Source: Unio delphinus
Taxonomy: Eukaryota; Mollusca; Bivalvia; Unionida; Unionidae
DNA: 64,000 bases
Assembly (NCBI GenBank): GCA_029339505.1
Contig: JAQISU010000094.1
Span: 5,807,001 to 5,871,000, forward strand
Direction: 5' to 3'
Below, piece after piece: positions 44,216 to 57,529 of this stretch; position 1 is the stretch's first letter, and each line of letters begins with the position of its first letter. The notes beneath the pieces are model-generated. The model did not search any database. It had not been told where the DNA came from and saw only the letters and a list, made by a program, of their open reading frames with translations. The translations under genes were made by a program, and so were the position numbers.

Positions 44216-45520
44216 CGACCGTTTGCTAAGGTTATTTCAGTCATAACCTGTTCTGGGTTCGCCTGGCACTGGCTTGAGGTGAAATGAATGTAGCATTTTT
44301 ATTGAGGTGTTTGTATTGATATTTGAGTACAATTAAAGACTAGAACGACAGAAGAGATTATAGAGGAAAATGAAGAAATATGTACTATCTAAGACAAGTA
44401 AATACAGAATAAATTATATTTTACTTTTTATTGTTATCTCTTTCTCTTTCTTGTTCAAATATTCACAAGATTACATGTACATAGACATACACAATAATAA
44501 TTTTACTTCATGACTATACATTTAATATATCAAACAATGTTGTTTGTTTAATACACAATTTTGCATGTATGCCTAAAAATACATCAATGTTTTATGAACG
44601 TGATTTTATATTTAAAAAAAGATTTTAAAAAATAAAGTTTATATTTGTATAACATCAAAGATTAATCCTATTGGAGACGGCTACCAATCCTAATTACAGA
44701 AATTATATAAAAGAAAGCCTTCAGACAAAAATCTGGTCAGTTTCTAAAATTTAGTAAAACCAGACATTTGTGTAAATTCAAATCTGGACAAATCCGAACT
44801 TTGGGCAAATCCGAATTTTGTATAAATCAAAATCTGGACAAATCCGAATTTCTGACAAATCCAAGATTTGTACAAATCAACATCTGGGCAATCCGAGTTT
44901 AGTCATTCAAGTAACAAATCACTTTCATAGGTGGTTTTTACCTATATAAAATTATTCATGACTGATTAAAAGTTGGATTTAGAAATTTTAAGTTATGGTC
45001 CGAAATTACACATATGGTTCTGATTTCAATGCTGCCAGTATCTCGTCTGCAGCGACAGGAGCCGTATTTACACTCTCTATACCCTTGGAGAACCTCTAAT
45101 GTTTACACAAACATAAACAACGGAGACATTCGATTCTCCTATTCGGGCTGAAAATGGGAACGCTACCACCTCGCACTCAGCAACATGGCAGGCTGGGAAC
45201 AATACCGCCATTACAAAGTAGCGGAGCACGTTCCAGGAGGCATAATTTGATTACAATTCACTGTTAACAAATAAGGCATCATAAATATCGTCATCTAGTA
45301 ATACATAAGTTTCTAACAGTTACTCGAAGCAATGATGAGTTGAAATAATCATCAGAATGGATGAAATAAGTGTCGGTCGATCTCATTCAAAGCCGATATG
45401 TACTTTCAACGAGGGATCATCTCAAGGCAACGCAATAATTGGAAACAAGGTACATGTATGCAACATTTTAAATAATCATACTAGACGTATGAAGAATATA
45501 AAATTTTGAGACTGGTATAG

Positions 45521-45522
<2 letters not shown>
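44212..45522. other. Intergenic sequence with short minisatellite
   Basis: At 44765-44900 a unit of about 49 bases containing AATCTGGACAAATCCGAA occurs nearly three times. From about 45010 to 45250 there is a GC-richer patch (GCAGCGACAGGAGCCG, GGGAACGCTACCACC) unlike its surroundings, perhaps a fragment of a mobile element. No gene supported. Confidence 0.45.

Positions 45523-45610
<88 letters not shown>
45523..45610. repeat. (AT)n microsatellite
   Basis: About 44 AT units. Confidence 0.95.
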
Positions 45611-45612
<2 letters not shown>

Positions 45613-45838
45613 TAAGAATGTAATTTTGAATTGCGTTGACAATATAAACAACAAAACAGAGAAAATGTAGAGTTTATGATAAAACTGAAACCTGAAAATC
45701 TCAATCTGACATTATCTAAGGGGATATTATCTAATTTAAATAAAAGATCGTCATGAAATATTAGTTATTAACCCTTTTTTAGAATTATCGAGAAAATAAT
45801 TTGATCCTTTGTATTATATTATTTTTCATTATTAACAT

Positions 45839-46185
45839 TCATTGATTGATTCCTTCACAAGTACGTTCATGCTTCTGAATATATTCGTCCACCACTTCAG
45901 AAACTATTTCCCAAGTAACAGTTCCTTTATGATCCTTAAGTACTTTCAACAGTGCATACATTGTAGCTTCTGACGGTCTGGAGGCTTTCCAGCGAATAAA
46001 CATTTCCTGAATTTGCAGAATTGTTTTATGAGGATGATCATTTTCACATCGGTCAACTTCAGCGTTATTTAGACCAAGCATGTAGCCCACAAATTTCCAT
46101 TCACTTCCCAAAGCTTGACTAATTTTAGCTAATTCAGATTCACTCAACGTATTGCGTAGTTGGTCATATCTGAAACATTGTCCAT
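45839..46185 (-). CDS. Death-domain protein, last exon (exon 3)
   Basis: On the minus strand TCTCTTTTCAG is followed by 347 coding bases and a TGA-type stop at 45839. It encodes residues 71-185 of the model. The death domain covers about 86-170: LSESELAKISQALGSEW, then MLGLNNAEVDRCENDHP, then IQEMFIRWK and ATMYALLKVL. These are the six-helix death-fold positions, including the Trp of helix 1-2 and the W in the fourth helix. Such domains bind other death domains in apoptosis and innate immune signalling. The exon begins two bases into a codon, matching the one-base end of exon 2. Tail YIQKHERTCEGINQ. No other domain, so the product is probably a small adaptor. Confidence 0.82.
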
Positions 46186-49100
46186 CTGAAAAGAGACACA
46201 AAAGTCAGAGAGAAAACATGTTAGCCTGTACAAATATCAAACAGCATGGAATCTGTAATGTATATCTATATGTTGTGTGTTAATTGTCATGGTTACTATT
46301 TGCTCATTTTGTTTTTCCGTTAACTTTATATTGTCAGAATCATGCAGTATTGTACGATATTGCACTCGCGCTCACTTCATATAAAACTCACGTGAATAAC
46401 GAAAATACTTTCGTAAACAAACAATGGACGCAGACGCCAGCACGTTTTGATTTATTAAGTTTGTATGTGGCTCCAGTGGGCCGTTTGAAATAAGAGATGC
46501 CAACGCTGACAACATGTATGAATTCATAGTTTCGGATTTAGGCGGGCGATAGATGCCAGACTTCATAAAATTGCAGGTTTCTACAAATAACGTGCAAGTA
46601 ATAAAGTATAAACTGTTTTCGTTAGCTTTTAATAAGAATGACAAAACATATACTTACTATTTTACATCCTGAATTTCCTAAAAAAATGTATTTTCTTAGT
46701 TCTGCAAATTCGAATTACATGACCCATGGAATGGGTTCTCAAGCTTGATTATACATTTTGAAATTGTATTGTAATTTCCACTATATTCCATGTGCAATTA
46801 CATCTTCCTTACTGTATTCAAAATGAAATAAACAATATATTCATTAGCGTATTTTTGATAATTGCAATTGAAAGACTTCATATTATTCCCACATTATGAT
46901 TTTGACATTCAATGACAGAACAGAAACACTTGCAGATGTCAACACGCTGCTCCGTCGCCGTTGAAATCCGATGTACTTCATGTAGATTTGATTAATATAA
47001 AACCAGTCTATAATCACAAAATTTCGTAGAATCAACAAATTACCAAACTCTATTCCAGATCAAATGAAAACGTTGTCGCAATGCGCATTTATTCACATTA
47101 TGACTCCAAATTTCAATTTTAAGTAGAGCAAAAACCCATTTTCTTTCGACAGTTATGTCTAGTGCGCGACTAAATTCAAATTCATCTGGGTGGAGTTATG
47201 TGCGCATCAGTACTGTTGTTGTTGTGTATTTAGTTTGGAATACGGCATTCAGTAACTTTGTTTCTTGTAGTGTATTTTTGCTTATGTCATGAAGCATTAG
47301 GTAGAATGAGAAAATGAGCACATAATGAAAAGGTTAATGCATTTGCATGGGAACATTTGAACTCGTTTTGTCGGATGAATATGCTGCACCCCCAATGTCG
47401 TACAGTATTTCTCTCCAAAAAACTTATTCATATATTCTCATGTAAATACAGTTATATATACTTATAAACTGAAAAGGGTCATTTAGCAATGAACAAATTA
47501 AATTTGTAATTGTGTACATTGTGGCTTTCTAATTTAAGATATGGTCATGATTTAACAATCACGTTATAACTTCAAGATAGTGGAATGTAATTTAATTGAA
47601 ATAAGCATACAGATGAAATTGGCACAAGTCCTGGTATTTCCTAAGGACAAATCTGATTGGCTGAATGCTAAAGTACTTGACCTTCTCGACAGTGATTTCA
47701 AATGATTTATTCGAGCCACATTCTTCTTTATTTATACCGTCTCAGTTTTTTCTATGAGGGATAATCGACTGAAAATTATGAATAAATAGCATTGACGCCA
47801 GTCATAAAGGAAACAATTTTTGGTGATAATGTTAAAAGGATGTATTTATTTCAATAATTCGCAGGAATTACAAAGTGATCATACTTGTGGAAATAGTAGC
47901 TGTATTGGAATCACCGTGAATTCATTAAAATACATTTTGAATTATATTATTGTGATGCATCAAGACTATTGATACATCAGTACAATATAATGAACTTCTT
48001 TCAGATTACTACTGTAACTCATTATGGATACTCAATACCATTGGACTTTGATATAATTTTAGGACCATTGAGGATTTCATTCACCATAATGTAAGGTTTT
48101 GTTTAATATGGTTCATTTTCTCATTTAGGGAAAAGATTATTTGTGCAATTTTGCTTTTTTAAATACTTTTCTTTCACTTTTTTTGGTTACTTAGATATAC
48201 CATAGAGTCGTAACTATTGAAGCGAAATAAGGCAAAACCTCATGCAACGTTTATACGTGGTGGAAGTGAGTTGAGTGAGTGGGTGAGGAAGTTATTGTGC
48301 TTTTAATAAAACAAGCAAGACAAAAACAACAAAGCACCGTGCATGGAAATCTTAAATAGAGTTTTCATTTCACATCATATGTCTGAAACAAGCTTGATAC
48401 ATTTACACCTTGTCGATACGACACAGTTAAAATATTACATTTCTCAACGAAGTAATAAATAGTAGCATTCTGCCGGACAACGGGGACATCAGTTTCATTA
48501 ATGCTTAAATTGAAATTACTGGCGTTTTGAATCCAAACACAAGACTAACTTTTAGTACAGCAAATTGATAAACCACGTAAAGATTGCTAAGATGAAGGTT
48601 TATACGAAGACTGTCATTGTCCAGTTTCAACTCTACTAAAATATTTCATGGTTAATAAACTTCTTATAACGCACAAGACATGGCACTAATTTATTGATGC
48701 ACCGCCTTCTATTCATGCAAAGTCACTTTCACACAGTATGATTGATCAAATATTGTTATACGGTCACAAATGTTCAAGAATCTTCAAGAGCAAAAGCAAA
48801 ATTGAAAATAAAGTTATCATTTAGCAATATTTTGTACAATTCGTACCATTATTATTAACGTTAAATTTGAGTTCAATACCTAACCTTGTTTACGAATTAC
48901 TGGAAGTTTCCATTTGATTTATTAGTTTCTAGAATATTCTATTGCATATTAGGTAAAGTGGGGATGTTTTCAGACCAGTCTCTGAAATTCATTGTTATCA
49001 GAGGTTAAGGATTTGTTCAAGTATAGTTCCAAGAAAAATTATTTAAACGTTTCATTGGAATTATTAAGTGCTCATCCGCTGTTGATTAACAAATTGTTTA

Positions 49101-49437
49101 CTTATTTTGCATTTATTTGAAGACATTCAGAATTGCATCATTGTATATCAGGACATTCAAGATTACTGATACATTAGGATATTCATGACTATTGGAATTC
49201 ATTCAGAACATCTTAATTGTTTGTTGAATATGATCCAAAATGTTAATTTCACTCCCTTTCTATTGCATCAATTAAGACCTAGATTCGTAACAGTACAAAA
49301 CATTTTTATTGAAAGACAATACAAGCGTCAATGTATCAAGTAAAATATATCCTTTCTTACCATACTAAATGTAGTCAATTGGGGATGAATGTAAAAAACG
49401 GATTTGAAGTCATGAGCATATAATTGTAGACGCTTAC
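46186..49437 (-). other. Intron 2 of the death-domain gene
   Basis: 3.25 kb with GTAAGC donor at 49437 and TTTTCAG acceptor at 46186. A stretch ending ATTAAGACCTAGATTCGTAACA at about 49290 resembles the 3' end of the LTR families in this window, so an old LTR may lie within about 47.5-49.3 kb. No other feature recognised. Confidence 0.6.
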
Positions 49438-49587
49438 CTGGAAGAGTAATGTTTTCGAATTTTAATCGTTTATGCTTATAGGTATCGATCTTTTTTTTGC
49501 ACTGAGCATCTAAACAGGTCATATCTGTTGACGAGGAGTCTTCTGGTAACCTATCATCTTTTTTTCTCTCCTCGGTAGTGCTACTTG
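49438..49587 (-). CDS. Death-domain protein, exon 2
   Basis: A 150-base exon bounded by ATTTCAG and GTAAGCG on the minus strand. It codes SSTTEERKKDDRLPEDSSS then TDMTCLDAQCKKKIDTYKH and KRLKFENITLP. The sequence is charged and probably disordered, with no recognised domain. Both ends are phase 1, so it fits exon 1 (ending AAA-G) and exon 3 (beginning AT). Removing the exon would leave the frame intact, so exon skipping would be tolerated. Confidence 0.78.
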
Positions 49588-49754
49588 CTGAAATCGAGAA
49601 AAAGCACGAAATACAACTGGCGGCATAAAGATTACATATCTTTCATCCTAAATTAACTAAGACGTTGAGAGCATGTCTAACGAAATTAATTTATTTATTA
49701 GGCTGTAATGAAAAAAGATAAAGATCCATTGTTTGAACGTATGAAAGCACAGAG

Positions 49755-49930
49755 CTGCAGTAGGTCATTTAGTAGAGGCTAGGACCCGTAATTTAAGGGT
49801 TCGTGTTTCATACCCGTTTAGGCAAGCTTAGTTTGTCTGCCTAGATGTGTCCTTCGGAAAATCACTTAGGTTCCATCTCATTCGCATGATGTAGTCATTA
49901 ATGTGTTAAAAGTGAGTTAAAACCAGTAAT
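49755..49930 (+). mobile_element. tRNA-derived SINE
   Basis: The head has an A-box-like TAGTAGAGGCTAGG and a B-box-like GGGTTCGTGTTTCATACCC about 35 bases apart, the internal promoter of RNA polymerase III. The body, TGTGTCCTTCGGAAAATCAC, resembles the TGTGyCCTTGGGAAAGGCAC core seen in many invertebrate SINEs. Diverged; ends not exactly placed. Confidence 0.55.
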
Positions 49931-52356
49931 ACTACCAAAAGACAATCATACAAAACAAAAGAAACAAAATAGCCCGTAAAAGATACAAGCAGTTTAACGT
50001 GTGCAAGTCTATTTAAACAATTAATTATTAATAGTTAAGTACGTTTCAAAATCTCAAGACAAACTGCACGAAGTTACATTTTGTAACATGTATATTTGAG
50101 TGATTTCGATGTGTTCAAATCCCTCACACATCAGTAAGGATCCTAGATATATACATAAAATCAATTTGTATTATGTTCAGTCTCACATTTGTTGGTAAAT
50201 TATTGGGTCATATTGCATTGAGCGTGGAAATGTTTATCGTCTATGAAACGTTTTGGAGATATATGCAAGCGGACACAAAAGTTGAAAAAATAAGACTATT
50301 TACACAGCTAATCACGATCTTATGTAAATGTAAAGAAGAATGAAAGAATGAAGGAAGAAACAATCTTCAGCAATCAAATGTAACGTTGCATATTATATTG
50401 TTAAATTATTTACACATTCTTATCGAAACTTTGATTTGATTTTGTTAAAAAGAAGACATTATTAGCAAATAATTTATTTCCAATTGTCGCCGAAAATGTC
50501 AACTTGTTCTGGCACTCTTATATTCCGTATTTAGCAATCCGTGTTTTGTCTTAAGTAAATTTTTTAATGAAAAAAATTATGCATATATGAACAATGGATT
50601 AAAAATAAAAATTTAAAGTACAAAGGTTTATTGCATTTAGTTTAGGTGTTAAAATGGAATTTTGTGACATCATTATTTGAAGAACAAACTTCTAACTCTT
50701 TATGCAATAAATATATAATAGACATTTTAAGATCTACTTGTGATATTTATCCATAGATTGGGAAGTTGTTAAGTATGTATGAAATAGCTTAACATTAATT
50801 ATAATGTAGGGTTAGGTAAATCTTTTGATCTAATATGCATGATAATAGGATATTGTATTAGTTTTAAAATTGCAATCATTTGTTACGTGCAAAAATCATG
50901 TCCGTGAATTTCACTTTTAGGTACCATTAAAAACATACGGATATCAATGGTTGTAATTACAGCTACATTGAATACTTTGTAACAATTTTACTTTACACAT
51001 CACATCGAAATGTCTTATTTACTATAATTAGTATGGCAATCTTCATAGTTTCCTCATTCTTCGTCTTAAACTTTCACCATTATTCTGAAGTTCATTAACA
51101 TACTGAAATGTATGACTGAAATAATTCATTTTTGCATTATCTGACTTCAACGAATATTATCCTCATAACATGTTTAAAATCACAACATTATTTATTCAAT
51201 TAAACTGCGTAAAATAAAGTGAATACAAAATAATGTGATTTTAGTGATCTACAAATTGTTGCGGAGGAATTATTACCTGCAAAAGATTTAAATCACAGAA
51301 CGGGAAAAAAAAGGATGATTTTCATACAATTTTCCTGATCATTCATAAGATAAGTTGCAAATTTTCCAATGTATTATTTTACCTATTACTATTTTATGGT
51401 CTTTGACCGTATCATCCAAAATTTATCTCAATACAGCAGGTCCAAACAAAAATATCCGTTTACGTTTAAAATGATCTTCCTTTATTAAAGCAGCAATTGT
51501 ATAATACGAGTTACTCAAAATATCAGCCATTCTGTGGATGAGTACCTATACTGACAGAGCCATATTATAAAAAGTAACAAAGTATCATGAACATGGTGGA
51601 AAAGATAATCATTGGATTGAAAGGCTGTTTCATGAGCATTGCATCCTGCACAACAGATGGTTCCAAAAAATATGACCAAAGAAAGTCTGTGATTGGATTT
51701 TATAAATATTTAATTTCCAGTAGCGATGAAGAATATTTGAAAATGAAACGATCTAGAGTCTCCATATTTGTGGATATAGTAAGATCTTATATCCATTACA
51801 GGACTATATATACAATACAAAGAAAATTTAAAAAGAATAATGTATTAATACAATGATACGTTAATAATAACAAAACAAACTACAATAATCTTTGGATAAA
51901 GAATGTTTCCATTTTTACATGACAAAATATTCATTAAGGGAACAAAAACATATGTTCGATTTTATTACATTGTTTTGGCAAGTAAGACATCAAATTATGA
52001 AGCCAAAATTGAAAATGGAATAATAACGCCGGTAACAAAAACAAAATATATTCTGATAAAGAACCTAATTCCTTTCATTGCAAGCATTATCAAAAGCATT
52101 TTGTAATATTTACTGATATATGCTGATTTATTAAAATTATTTATTATGCTATTAATTAAAACGTACAGGAATATATATGTAATAAAAAGAGAAAATTGTA
52201 ACACGTATATCATGGGTTTGTAGGAAATTATGGGGAAATAAAGGCAAAGAAATAAAAACAAATCTTTAACATACTCTAGAAACTATCAATATGTTTTCCA
52301 AATAATCAAAAATAGTAATAATGAATGAAAAGGATAAAAAAATATTTGAAGCACTC

Positions 52357-52358
<2 letters not shown>

Positions 52359-52433
<75 letters not shown>
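52359..52433. repeat. (AT)n microsatellite
   Basis: About 37 AT units in intron 1. Confidence 0.95.
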
Positions 52434-52436
<3 letters not shown>

Positions 52437-52821
52437 ATTTAAATAAGTATCAGTTAAGACAACATCGTCTATTAAGAGGAAAATATCGTGACACGGAACA
52501 TCACAAATGTAATTTAAAATTAAAAGTAACAGTAAATGCAACAATAATAATTACGGTTATTTTCCATAATTTAGTTACAATTGTACGTATTATAATGTTA
52601 TGATGACTGAAACTGCAAATGCTTCATATAAAAAGATAATAATATTCATAGCTAAGGATGTGGAACACGGTATACCATTTACAGCTGAGAATCAACGATT
52701 GTGTCCAGTATTATATTGGCCGATTTGAAAACAAATGTTAAGCTAATATGTTTTGAAGATCACCCAAAGTTAAAGTTGCAGTAAGATTCAATTATAGTGT
52801 TTTAATATTATGAAGAGGGGT

Positions 52822-52936
<115 letters not shown>

Positions 52937-53137
52937 ATTTTAAAGATTTCATAAAGCAATATTACACGACAAATGAGAAATAGAGATTTATACTACCCTA
53001 AGAAATGAAAACGTATCTCATAATGCTTGTGGTGACGGTAAACTACAAAATCCACATTAAGAAAAGAAGCGCATAAGTGTTTCCCATGGACATAAATAGC
53101 TGAAGTTAAATGTTTTTTTTTATGAATAATGGCTTAC

Positions 53138-53198
53138 CTTTGAAACAATCATCATGGCGTCTCTTGGTACTTGATACTGGACAGGCGTCCATATTCAT
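53138..53198 (-). CDS. Death-domain protein, exon 1 with start codon
   Basis: ATG at 53198 on the minus strand opens MNMDACPVSSTKRRHDDCFK and is followed after one extra base by a GTAAGC donor. Together with 150 and 347 bases from exons 2 and 3 the coding total is 558, exactly 186 codons including stop, and all junction phases agree. There is no signal peptide, so the product is cytoplasmic. A CTTCAG at 53211 could be an acceptor for a 5' untranslated exon, placing this exon at 53138-53210. This exon and its upstream region are duplicated at 57.5-60.5 kb. Confidence 0.72.
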
Positions 53199-54825
53199 AG
53201 TCCGTGACACCTGAAGATGCGAATAGAGAGTTTATATCTGCTAAGATAACGCAAAATGGTACAAAGAGTTTTTTTTTTAAATATTTAAAAATATGCTTTT
53301 GAAAACTGTTTTTAAATCCAAATCATGGCATGGTGTCCCTTTCATTAAACGTTTAAACAGGAATTATCAATCTATTCAAATTAAGATGCATCCAGCTTCT
53401 AGTACGGTAATTACGTTAGAGTACAAGAAAATATTCCATATAAAGTCTTTGTTGTTATGAAGACTCGCAACTAATATAGGTTCATAATGTTGAGCATTAT
53501 ATTTAGTTTCCAAACTAATGAAAATGTTAATCTGATAAATCCCAAGAAAACACAGGAAATTTAGCTAAGCTCTTGATTATAACAAAACATCCACTGATCC
53601 TTGCCTTTTTTTACCTACAAAGTTGCATTTTGACAGTCATTATCATGCAAACTGAAAACCCAAAGCAATTCACACTTTTTTTAAACATGACTATAATCAG
53701 GACATTAATTTAAATGAGTCGTGTACGAAAAGCATCAGCAAGATCTCTGTGGCTTAATATCATGCCGAATTTAGGATTTATGCGGTCTGTGTAAAATATA
53801 ATGTGTAATAATGTTGCGTAAGTATGGGTCATAGAGGAAATTTAACAATAAAGCTATAAAGTCTACAAATATATCATCGAAAGCCAGTTATAACTATTCA
53901 ACGCCACGTTATATACTATTGAAGGCCACCACCATCCAACTTACTATCCAATATCATACCTTTAATATCCCTGAAGTGACCCATACCTCATATTTACTAT
54001 TCAAGACAACTTTGCAGGGGTCAGCATCCAACTACTGTATTGACTGCATACTTAGGATGTAACAGAAATGTGTATACCACATTAGCCTTAGAGAATACAG
54101 TCCTGCTGTTTCAGTATGTAAAGATGAATGACACTTCTTGTCAGAGTTCCTGCAAAATACAATTGCAGCAAGATTACTATGTGTGGGTGTTGAGGGTGGG
54201 GTGGATTTGGTTTCTGTTTAATTTGGCAATCATTTTAACAATATCTTTTTTTCGAAAGCTCTAGGCAAGCTCTAACTAACATTTTAGTTCCAGTTTTTCT
54301 CACTCTTGTCCTTATTGTAGGTATAGGACTGACAGGGGAAATAACCGTTTCTGGCATACCGTTTGCTGATGCCGCTTTGGTTCAAGAACAGTGGTCTGCT
54401 GTTACGGCATATTTTGAGATAAATTTGGATCGTTTGAATCTAAAATCATTGGAACCCAACAGAATACATATCCGGATACTTGTTTATGGTATTAAGCGGC
54501 CCATGGAAGAAAAAATAAGTATTTTTGCGAAGCGTTGAAAATTGTAAAAGTTTTATTTTCATACATTAAGAGGAGGCAATACTAATGAACACGGTAGGTC
54601 TTAAGCTTCCAACAATTTTGAATATATCCATGTATATTTCATATTTCTGAGTAACCTCTATTTACCGTACGAAGTCTCAATTCAGGAGTCCTATCAGGTC
54701 TTTTCAGTCATATTTGCAATGACCGTTGCGTAGGCCAAAGTATCCCTCAAATATTGTAGCGCATTGATCCCATTGTCGGTCAACGGCGTTAGTGTACAAA
54801 ACTCAATTTATTAACTTCTAGAAGT

Positions 54826-54831
<6 letters not shown>

Positions 54832-54913
<82 letters not shown>
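54832..54913. repeat. (AT)n microsatellite
   Basis: About 41 AT units inside the segment unique to copy A. Confidence 0.95.
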
Positions 54914-54916
<3 letters not shown>

Positions 54917-56862
54917 CATTCAGATAAGCAAAAATAGTGTTTATGTCTTAACTTCAAATAAGGTATCAAACTTGTTTAAATGAACGATGTCACGGCAAGA
55001 TTATATCTGTATAAATTTAGTCCTAGTAAACTCTATTCAAAATAATGACAAAGAATGATGTAAACTATGATATGGAGTTGTTTCACAAATTTCCAATTTT
55101 TTAGTATTTATTAAGCATGGCAACATTCTGTTGAAATAATTCAGACAAACATGAAACAGTTGTCACGAATGTCCAACAGTTGTGTTAGATTTCATGAAAA
55201 TAAATATGGGTTCGGGAAAAGGGTACAAACATTCCTCAGCAGGCTGACGACACGTGTGATTCGGTATAACTTTTATTGTTTGTCCTAATTAAAACTGAAG
55301 CTATAAACATGTTTTCTGGCACAATCCAGAGTTATAGACTCTGTTCATTTTCATGAAATTATGTAGGACCATGTTTTTTTCTAACAATTGACAAAATTGC
55401 ATTTTGAGAATTGTCCACCCCCCACTCCTTTCATGTCACAAAAATAAGCCACCATGCATCACAGAGACAGTTGAGACTGAACTTTTATCATTCTTGGATG
55501 CATCTCCATTGAAAAATAACTTTATTTACTTGCAAAAACTGGTATTTCAATTTTCATGTCCTATAACTATAATTTACTGTTAAACCTGTAGTTTAAGGGC
55601 GTACTGTTAAATTTACATTGGATCATTTGATCCCAGATAAAAACTGCTGTACCCTCAAAATTAAAGTCCCATTAGTGGCCATGATTCGTCTCTGAGGTAA
55701 ACAACTTCTAATATTGTATACAAATTATGAAATGAGAATTCGACGACATAAATGTAGGATTTTACACAGAGAAACACATGTAAAAGGTTTAGACATTTGT
55801 AGTACTATATTTCCCATTAATTCTACGATAGTGACATAGTATTAATTATCATAGATTTTAGCTCAGTCCACGACACCAGTAATGTGTTTTATCTCTACGA
55901 AGTTCAGCTCATGCAAAGATCACTCTACTACTCAAGTTTAAAAAGAATCAGATAAATATAATTGTTAATTATGTCATTTATGTTTATTTTAAAACGCTCG
56001 TTTAATAAATATTGCTCCACGACTAGATTCGTTCTCAACATTCAAATAAAGTGTATATAGTCATCTATAACAACATGGCTTTTCTCACCACATAACATTT
56101 CATGTAGCGGATCCAAAGCAAAATCTCTTTTGTGTGTGGTTCCCGTGAAAGCTATCCGTCCTTTGAAACTGCGATCATACGTTGTTTTCAAAATGAATGT
56201 TGCAGAGCTTGATAAGATTTACTTGGTTGTGAAACCTATTTTCAACAGTTTGCAGACACAAACCATATTCCAATTGAAAAGCGCGTATATCCACTGTTAT
56301 CCAGACTTCTAAATATAGATATTAGCTTTAAGGAACATTTATCGATCGCGATTTGTATAACGATCCATTACTGATTTGAACATCGTCGTGTATTTCATTC
56401 CAGCATTAACATGTTGCGCGCTTTGTAGATTGGACACATCGTTCTTCCTTTTGTATTTAACATAAGATTCCAAATTCACACAGTGTATCAACCCAAGGTC
56501 ACAGACGTCATCATTATAAACGGAAACAAATAGTTTTTCAGGTTAATGGGATTTCCAAAAAGCTTATCAGTGGACTGTTGAATGATGTAATCATGCTTAG
56601 GATGAGTAATCAAATATTTCACTGAACAAATATTCTATATATGGACTGAAAGGTAAGTAGGATTATCTGGCAGTATAATTCTGATTATCAATATTCTTTG
56701 TACTTTATGAACGTATCACACCTGTATCGCTTTTCCTAACTACTCCAAACCAAGTTATGTAATCAACGACATACATCAAAAGCAATTTGTCTGTATAAGT
56801 ATGCATTGGTCAAACGTGAAACGTGAAGCTGTTTTAAAACAAAAGACGAATTGAGTTTGGTC

Positions 56863-57529
56863 AGGGCCGTATTATCCACAAGGCTGACTAGGCTGAAGCC
56901 TAGGGGCCCACTAAGAGCAGGGGACATCTGCTGGCGAAATAATATTGATTATTGACATCAGAAGCACAATGTGGACCGTGTAGTAGATAGAGTTCGTATC
57001 TCGCTGGCACAAAGGATAAAAACAAACTGAACCAACTCTCTCAATGCCATTACAAATACATTTATCGTCGCCCTACCATATAATATTTTCTGAAAATCGT
57101 AAATATAAACTTATTGATACGAATGTTATATATTTCGTAACGGAATCTACTTCTTTAGCAATTATATAACAGCCATTATTCTTTAACAAAAAAGCCAGAA
57201 AGGTACTGTAGATTACACATTCGTACTACCAAGACGAAAAAGGTGAGCACCCTCCAAAAGTCATTTCCTAATAGTATTGATTAATAATATCTTGATAGTC
57301 CCCTTGCTGCAGCATGCTAATGCCATATTAAAGTCAACTAACAAACATTGGAAAGGATGCAATATAATTTTATTTTTAAAATGATGACGTGGAACTCTGG
57401 CTCCTCTAGAAGAAAAAAAACAGAGAATATCCTCGAAATGTCGCAAGAGGTAAAACGTGGTGTATTCAGGGTAAATTCAAGATGTTGTGAGTATATAACA
57501 TTAAAATTATTGTATTATTGATTATGGTT
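56863..57529. other. Spacer between duplication copies
   Basis: Opens with CAGGGCCGTATTATCC, then GGCTGACTAGGCTGAAGCC, a sequence like one end of a short DNA transposon; the opposite end was not found. Copy B lacks it at the matching point. Otherwise unique AT-rich sequence. Confidence 0.4.

Larger units (their letters stand above)
53138..56862. repeat. Segmental duplication, copy A
   Basis: Exon 1 of the death-domain gene and about 3.6 kb upstream match 57.5-60.5 kb in the same orientation. Shared blocks: GATACTGG-CAGG (53174 / 57578), AATGAATGACACTTCTTGTC (54124 / 58896), AGGCGTACTGTTAAATTT (55597 / 59122), ATGTAGCGGATCCAAAG (56103 / 59615), TTATCCAGACTTCTAAATAT (56296 / 59812). A segment of about 1.27 kb at 54290-55560, with the (AT)n tract at 54832-54913, exists only here. 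Confidence 0.85.

Noticed and set aside
56130..56312. 60-codon ORF as a gene in the segmental duplication
   Set aside because: The matching frame in copy B is cut short by a stop and the conservation extends beyond the frame.
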